Below, one piece after another: positions 59,433 through 64,000 of a stretch of DNA of 64,000 nt (the stretch's first letter is position 1; every line of letters begins with the position of its first letter). The position numbers and the translations under genes are program-made. The stretch is taken from contig NZ_JBFUPW010000001.1 in assembly GCF_041360795.1 (NCBI RefSeq), positions 310,001 to 374,000 of the forward strand, given 5' to 3'. The stretch comes from Arthrobacter_E sp041360795 (GTDB lineage Bacteria; Actinomycetota; Actinomycetes; Actinomycetales; Micrococcaceae). The notes beneath the pieces are model-generated. The model was not told where the DNA came from, ran no database searches, and saw only the letters and a program-made list of their open reading frames with translations.

Positions 59433-59519
59433 GTTGGTGCCCCTGAGTACCTGATGCGCGGCTCACACCGCGAGCAGCGAGGACCTTCCTGACCGGCCTG
59501 ATTCCCCGGAAGGAGGGTT

Positions 59520-60077
59520 ATGACAACGCCGAACAAGGTGGCCGCAGTTTCTGAGATCACCACCGATTTCAACGAATCGACCGCCGCTGTCCTGACCGAA
59601 TACCGCGGGCTCTCTGTCGCACAGCTCAAGGAGCTGCGTCGTTCCCTGGGCGCGGAGACCAAGTACTCCGTCGTCAAGAACTCCCTGACCGCGATTGCAG
59701 CCAAGGAAGCCGGTGTCGACGCGTTCGACGGCCAGCTCGCAGGCCCCACCGCAATCGCCTTCATCAAGGGCGACGCCGTTGCTGCCGCGAAGAGCCTCAC
59801 GGACTTTGCCAAGGCCAACAAGCAGCTGGTCATCAAGACCGGTTACTTCGAGGGCAAGGCTCTGAACGCTTCGGAAGTTGCCGCACTGGCCGCTCTCGAG
59901 TCCCGTGAGCTGCAGCTCGCGAAGGTCGCCGGTGTCCTCAAGGCCCCGGCTGCCGCAGCTGCCCGCATCATTGATGCCCTGCGCATCAAGCTCGAAGAAG
60001 AGAACGGCGCTCCGGCGCCCGCCGCTGAGGAAGCACCTGCCGAGGCTCCGGCCGAGGCTGCTTCCGAAGAGGCCTGA
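59520..60077 (+). CDS. rplJ: 50S ribosomal protein L10
   Basis: 185 residues. LTEYRGLSVAQLKELRRSLG and YSVVKNSLTAIAAKEAG define L10; an Ala/Glu/Pro-rich tail (APAPAAEEAPAEAPAEAAS) follows the L12-binding helix. Forms the base of the L7/L12 stalk. Strong GGAGGG ribosome binding site. Confidence 0.97.
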   Translation: MTTPNKVAAVSEITTDFNESTAAVLTEYRGLSVAQLKELRRSLGAETKYSVVKNSLTAIAAKEAGVDAFDGQLAGPTAIAFIKGDAVAAAKSLTDFAKANKQLVIKTGYFEGKALNASEVAALAALESRELQLAKVAGVLKAPAAAAARIIDALRIKLEEENGAPAPAAEEAPAEAPAEAASEEA

Positions 60078-60139
60078 GTCTCTTCTCCCCACCCACACAC
60101 TGTGGTGCGCAGGCACCAACTACAGGAAGGACGCCAATC

Positions 60140-60517
60140 ATGGCGAAGCTCAGCAACGAAGAGCTCATTGAAGCTTTCAAGGAACTGACCATCATCGAGC
60201 TCTCCGAGTTCGTCAAGCTGTTCGAGGAGACCTTCGAGGTCACCGCCGCAGCTGTTGCCGTTGCAGGCCCCGCCGGTGGCGGCGCCGCTGAAGAGGCCGA
60301 GGAGAAGACCGAGTTCGACGTCATCCTCGAAGCCGCTGGCGAGAAGAAGATCGGTGTCATCAAGGAGGTGCGCGCCCTGACCTCCCTCGGCCTGAAGGAG
60401 GCCAAGGACCTCGTCGACGGTGCCCCCAAGGCCGTCCTCGAGGGCGTCAACAAGGAGACCGCCGAGAAGGCCAAGGAGCAGCTCGAGGCTGCCGGCGCTT
60501 CGGTTTCCGTCAAGTAG
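60140..60517 (+). CDS. rplL: 50S ribosomal protein L7/L12
   Basis: 125 residues. N-terminal dimerisation domain (LSNEELIEAFKELTIIELSEFVKLFEE), flexible Ala/Gly hinge, C-terminal EKTEFDVILEAAGEKKIGVIKEVR factor-binding domain. Recruits translation factors. 62 bp after rplJ. Confidence 0.97.
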   Translation: MAKLSNEELIEAFKELTIIELSEFVKLFEETFEVTAAAVAVAGPAGGGAAEEAEEKTEFDVILEAAGEKKIGVIKEVRALTSLGLKEAKDLVDGAPKAVLEGVNKETAEKAKEQLEAAGASVSVK

Positions 60518-60571
60518 CACCTGCTGCTGGTCGGTTCCCCGATCCTCTGAGGATCGGGAGACTGTCTGCTG

Positions 60572-60607
60572 GGAAGGTCCCGTCCACTTCGGTGGGCGGG
60601 ACCTTCC
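60572..60607 (+). terminator. terminator of rplJ-rplL
   Basis: 16-bp stem (one G-T pair; core GGAAGGTCCCG) with a TTCG tetraloop at 60572-60607. An upstream CCCGATCC/GGATCGGG hairpin (60538-60558) adds a second, weaker hairpin. Confidence 0.85.
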
Positions 60608-60654
60608 GCGTTAACCGGGCCGGGGGAGCGCGGCGCGGGACGGCCCCGCGAGGA

Positions 60655-60730
60655 CTGCCGGTAACCTCCGGTGAACAATTCAGGAATCGTTTCACAACTC
60701 CTTCCCAGGGCTGTGACGGCGGCCTAGACT
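60655..60730 (+). promoter_or_regulatory. promoter region of 5'-nucleotidase with possible PHO box
   Basis: On the minus strand of 60655-60676 the sequence reads GTTCACCGGAG GTTACCGGCAG, the first unit close to the 11-bp PhoP-box unit. A promoter-like pair TTCCCA (60702-60707) and TAGACT (60725-60730) lies 17 bp apart downstream. The second box unit is weak. Confidence 0.4.
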
Positions 60731-60808
60731 GGCGCTTTGGGCCCCTCGGCCCGCCGCTCGTGCCCGGTCCCCGGGCGTCAACCCATCGTCTCCCCGCAGA
60801 GGTAACCC

Positions 60809-62635
60809 ATGAGTGAAACCAGCACCGTCAGCCGCCGCGCCATGCTGAGCGCCGCCGTCGTCGCGGGCTCCAGTGCCGGAGCCCTTCTCGCCGCCGCGCC
60901 CGCAGAGGCGAGCCCCGGCCACGGCGCCAAGCGCTTCCGTCTGACCGTGCTCGGCACCACGGACCTGCACAACAACGTTTTCAACTGGGACTACTTCAAG
61001 GACACCGCCTATGCGGACAAGGCGGGCAACCAGATCGGCATCGCCCAGGCCTCGTCGCTCATCAAGGCCGTCCGTGCCGAACGCGGTGAGTCCAGCACCC
61101 TGACCATCGACGCCGGTGACACCATCCAGGGCACCCCGCTCGCCTATTACTTCGCCAAGATCCGCCCGGCTTCCCGCACGGTCAAGCACCCCATGGCCCT
61201 CGCCATGAACGCGGTGGGCTACGACGCCGTCGCGCTGGGCAACCACGAGTTCAACTACGGCATCGACCACCTGCGCACCTGGGAGCGCCAGCTGACGTTC
61301 CCCGTCCTGGGCGCGAACGTCCACGTGGCCGGCCGCGCGGCACGCGCCTTCAGCCCGTACGTCCTCAAGCGGGTCCGGACCTCCGCCGGCTGGGTGACGG
61401 TGGGCATCGTGGGCTTCGTGACCCCGGGCTGTGCTCTGTGGGACCGCCACAATGTGGAAGGCAAGCTCGACTTCAACGGCATCGTCGAGGAGGCGAAGAA
61501 GGTCATCCCCGAGGTGCGCGCCGCCGGCGCGGACGTCGTGATCGTCTCCTGTCACTCCGGCGCGACGCCGGGTTCCTCCTATGGCGACGCCCTGCCGTTC
61601 CCAGAGAACGCCTCGAGCCAGCTCGCCGAGCAGGTGCCCGGGATCGACGCGATCCTGGTCGGCCACGCGCACCAGGAGATCCCGGAGCGATTCGTGACCA
61701 ACGCGGCCACGGGGCGGCAGGTGCTGCTCACGGAGCCCCTGCGCTGGGGCATGCGGGTGTCCGTCATCGATCTGGACCTCGTCAAGGAGCGGGGCCACTG
61801 GAAGGTCGAGACCGCGCACTCCCACCTGTTGGACGCCAAGACGGCACCCGAGGATCCCGCCGTCGTCAAGGCCGTCACCTCGGCCCACCGCGAGGCCGTG
61901 AAGTACGTGAACACCGCCATCGGGTCCTCCACGGCGCCGCTGTCCACGGCCACGGCCTGCTGGGAGGACACCGCGGCCATCGACGCGATCAACTTCGTCC
62001 AGGCGACCCGGATCAAGGCCGAGCTGGCCGGCGGCCCGAACGCCGGGCTGCCGGTGCTGTCGATCGCCGCGCCGTTCTCCCGCTCGGTCGACGTGGCCGC
62101 GGGTCCGCTCACCATCCGTGACATCGCGGGCCTCTACATCTTCGACAACACGCTGCTCAGCATCAAGCTCACCGGTGCCCAGCTCAAGGCCTACCTGGAG
62201 TGGTCGGCGACGTACTACAAGACCGTCGCGGGCACCACGGTGGCTGCCGCGGATCTGACCAACGCCCCCACCGCACTGGCTCCGGCGGGCACCCCGGATT
62301 ACAACTACGACATCGTCTTCGGCCTGGACGCACCCCTGGAGTACAGCATCGACGTGGCCCGTCCCGCGGGTCAGCGCATCCAGGGCCTGAGCTACGGGGG
62401 AGCGCCCGTTGCGGATGGCGCGGAGTTCGCCCTGGCGATCAACAACTACCGCCAGAGCGGAGGCGGCAGCTTCCCGGGCGTCACCCAGGCCCCGGTCCTG
62501 ACGAACAGCCAGCAGGAGATCCGTCAGCTCATGATCGACTACGTCGTGGAGCACGGTGTCCTGGATCCCGCGGTCTTCGCCCGCGACGACTGGAAGCTGG
62601 TGGTCAACGGCCAGCCGTTGACCGTCACCGCCTGA
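60809..62635 (+). CDS. Tat-exported 5'-nucleotidase / 2',3'-cyclic phosphodiesterase family
   Basis: 608 residues. Tat signal (SRRAMLSAAVVAGSSAGALLAAAPAEA). Metallophosphatase domain with TTDLHNN (Asp/His), IDAGDTIQGT, GNHEFNYG and VGHAHQEI metal ligands; C-terminal nucleotidase domain with substrate-binding FDNTLLSIKLTGAQLKAYLE and NNYRQSGGGSFPG. Dephosphorylates extracellular nucleotides to supply phosphate and nucleosides. UshA/CpdB cannot be told apart by eye. Confidence 0.92.
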   Translation: MSETSTVSRRAMLSAAVVAGSSAGALLAAAPAEASPGHGAKRFRLTVLGTTDLHNNVFNWDYFKDTAYADKAGNQIGIAQASSLIKAVRAERGESSTLTIDAGDTIQGTPLAYYFAKIRPASRTVKHPMALAMNAVGYDAVALGNHEFNYGIDHLRTWERQLTFPVLGANVHVAGRAARAFSPYVLKRVRTSAGWVTVGIVGFVTPGCALWDRHNVEGKLDFNGIVEEAKKVIPEVRAAGADVVIVSCHSGATPGSSYGDALPFPENASSQLAEQVPGIDAILVGHAHQEIPERFVTNAATGRQVLLTEPLRWGMRVSVIDLDLVKERGHWKVETAHSHLLDAKTAPEDPAVVKAVTSAHREAVKYVNTAIGSSTAPLSTATACWEDTAAIDAINFVQATRIKAELAGGPNAGLPVLSIAAPFSRSVDVAAGPLTIRDIAGLYIFDNTLLSIKLTGAQLKAYLEWSATYYKTVAGTTVAAADLTNAPTALAPAGTPDYNYDIVFGLDAPLEYSIDVARPAGQRIQGLSYGGAPVADGAEFALAINNYRQSGGGSFPGVTQAPVLTNSQQEIRQLMIDYVVEHGVLDPAVFARDDWKLVVNGQPLTVTA

Positions 62636-62656
62636 CAAGTCTCGCTTAACGCCGGA

Positions 62657-62701
62657 GGCCGGCCGAGCACTTCCAGATCACTGGGGTGCCCGGCCGGCCT
62701 C
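62657..62701. terminator. bidirectional terminator between nucleotidase and thiolase genes
   Basis: Three stacked stems: AGGCCGGCCG/CGGCCGGCCT, GCAC/GTGC and CCAG/CTGG with ATCA apex, between convergent genes. Confidence 0.8.
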
Positions 62702-62741
62702 TCGCGTACGGCCTGATGCGGGATCAGTCGCGGTCGAGCAG

Positions 62742-63941
62742 TCAGTCGCGGTAGAGCAGAAGAGCCTCGCCCTGACCGCCACCGCCGCAGAGGGCGACGG
62801 CGGCCTTGCCGTGGCCGCGGCGCTTCAGCTCGAAGGCCGCGTGGAGAGCCAGGCGCGCGCCGGAAGCGCCGATGGGGTGGCCCAGGGCGATCGCACCTCC
62901 GTGGATGTTGCAGCGGTCCAGCGGGTAGTCCAGGTCCTTGAGCGACTGCACGGCCACCGAGCCGAAGGCCTCGTTGATCTCGATGAAGTCCAGGTCCCCG
63001 GTCTCCCAGCCGGCCCGGCGGAGGGCGGCCTGGATCGCGTGCGACGGCTGAGAGTGGAGCGAGTTGTCCGGGCCGGCCACCTGGCCGGGGCTGCCCACGA
63101 CGGCGAGGTAGTCCAAGCCGTGGTCCTCCGCGTACTTGCGGGAAGAGAGAACGAGGGCGGACGCGCCGTCGGAGAGCGGCGAGGAGTTCCCGGCCGTGAT
63201 GGTCCCGTCCGTCGCGAAGGCGGCCTTGAGGCCGCTCAGGGTTTCCAGGGTGGTCCCCGGGCGCACCCCTTCGTCGGTGTCCACGATCAGCGGGTCGCCC
63301 TTGCGCTGGGCGATGCTCAGCGGCGCGATCTCCTCTGCGAAGACGCCCGCGGCGATGGCGTCGGCCGCGCGGTTGTGGGACGCGGCGGCGACCTCGTCCT
63401 GGGCGCGGCGGTCGATGCCGAGCGTGAGATTCAGGCTCTCGGTGGACAGGCCCATCGACTGGCCGTCGAAGGCGTCCGTGAGACCGTCGTGCGCCGCGTG
63501 ATCGAGCGCCTGCACGGTGCCGTAGTTCCAGCCCTGCCGCGAACCGGGCAGCAGGTGCGGGGCGCGGGTCATGGACTCCTGACCACCGGCCACGACGACG
63601 TCGGCCTCACCCGAGCGGATGAGGCGCGCGGCGTCGATCACGGCGGTGAGCCCGGAGAGGCAGACCTTGTTGAGGGTCACCGTGGGCACGTTCCAGCCGA
63701 GGCCGGCTCCCACCGAGCTCTGACGTGCAGGATTCTGACCGGCGCCCGCCTGGAGCACCTGTCCCATGATGACCGCGTCGACATCTTCCGGGTCGATCCC
63801 CGCGCGTTCCACGGCGGCCTTGATGGCGTGGCTGCCGAGCTGGACGGCGGTCTTGCTGGCGAGCTGTCCGTTCAACCGGCCCTGCGGTGTGCGGGCAGCG
63901 GCGAGGATGACAACGTCATTGTTGTTTTCAGTGCTGGACAT
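62742..63941 (-). CDS. acetyl-CoA acetyltransferase (thiolase)
   Basis: 399 residues. Nucleophile C94 in NKVCLSG, His in GGAIALGHPIGASGAR, second Cys in ALCGGGGQGEA: the complete thiolase triad. NEAFGSVAVQSL is also conserved. Condenses two acetyl-CoA or cleaves acetoacetyl-CoA. The start at 63941 follows AAAGCGAAGG on the minus strand. Confidence 0.94.
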   Translation of the reverse strand: MSSTENNNDVVILAAARTPQGRLNGQLASKTAVQLGSHAIKAAVERAGIDPEDVDAVIMGQVLQAGAGQNPARQSSVGAGLGWNVPTVTLNKVCLSGLTAVIDAARLIRSGEADVVVAGGQESMTRAPHLLPGSRQGWNYGTVQALDHAAHDGLTDAFDGQSMGLSTESLNLTLGIDRRAQDEVAAASHNRAADAIAAGVFAEEIAPLSIAQRKGDPLIVDTDEGVRPGTTLETLSGLKAAFATDGTITAGNSSPLSDGASALVLSSRKYAEDHGLDYLAVVGSPGQVAGPDNSLHSQPSHAIQAALRRAGWETGDLDFIEINEAFGSVAVQSLKDLDYPLDRCNIHGGAIALGHPIGASGARLALHAAFELKRRGHGKAAVALCGGGGQGEALLLYRD

Positions 63942-64000
63942 GGGCCTTCGCTTTCCGTGGTGTGGTTCTCCACCAAGGCTATCGCGTGGTGGCCTCCTCT

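Noticed and set aside
62657..62701. Similarity of GGCCGGCC stems after the M23 gene and after the nucleotidase as a repeat family
   Set aside because: The shared bases are simple GGCC repeats in convergent or terminal positions; loops and flanks differ. Ordinary terminators.

Overview
The window is GC-rich, densely packed actinobacterial chromosome. Three things point to a Micrococcaceae-like (Arthrobacter-type) organism: the mycothiol gene mshD beside glnR, PspC-domain signalling genes with a LuxR-type regulator, and the actinobacterial orders ppk-mutT1, MaoC-MaoC-murB and tRNA-Trp-secE-nusG-rplK-rplA. Nothing looks like a prophage, plasmid, IS element or CRISPR array. This is core genome with some accessory stretches.

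Layout. 1-2.8 kb: 3' part of a DEAD-box RNA helicase, a small LysM protein, tRNA-Thr and tRNA-Met. 2.9-7.0 kb: an acetyltransferase, a DUF5107 protein and an MmpS-like membrane protein, interspersed with four copies of a ~70 bp palindromic repeat. 7.2-12.8 kb: a complete peptide-type ABC importer operon with a fused double ATPase. 12.9-23.8 kb: a truncated haemoglobin bracketed by two copies of a second 72 bp palindrome, a Na+/H+ antiporter, an aldo/keto reductase, a CitE-like lyase, the MaoC-MaoC-murB operon, a winged-helix (AlkZ-like) protein, a class V aminotransferase and a proteobacterial-type asd. 24-26.8 kb: an unrecognised four-gene operon headed by a WXG100-domain protein with a glycine-rich linker and hydrophobic tail. 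26.9-36.4 kb: thyA-dfrA, a GntR/membrane-protein operon with a perfect operator, ppk-mutT1, mshD and glnR. 36.5-42.8 kb: a membrane protein, a 37-residue membrane peptide, nitrobindin, YgfZ, a PadR regulator with its exporter, and pfkA. 43-49.7 kb: a PspC/toastrack envelope-stress module (three membrane proteins, a PspC-fused histidine kinase and its regulator) followed by a MacB-type ABC exporter. 49.9-53.8 kb: a Tat-exported M23 peptidase, an AraC regulator, an MFS exporter and an aminotransferase. 54-60.5 kb: the secE-nusG-rplK-rplA and rplJ-rplL loci, split by two tandem double-GNAT genes and carrying an L10 leader. 60.8-63.9 kb: a Tat-exported 5'-nucleotidase and a thiolase.

The most unusual material is of two kinds. 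First, there are families of long-stem intergenic palindromes. Family A has five copies with arms based on ATCGACTGCTCCA, one of them carrying mirrored base changes in both arms. Family B has two copies flanking the globin gene. Two further perfect long-stem elements are singletons. Several sit at gene starts or between divergent genes, so they are not simply terminators. Second, the WXG100 operon contains a paralogue, in the same orientation, of a lone gene about 5 kb away; both share an N-terminal IGFG-x2-ELA signature and may belong to an undescribed type VII secretion-linked set. Readable regulatory sites include a YtrA-type operator, a PadR-type palindrome, four phased CCCTGA repeats in the PspC divergent promoter and a possible PHO box.
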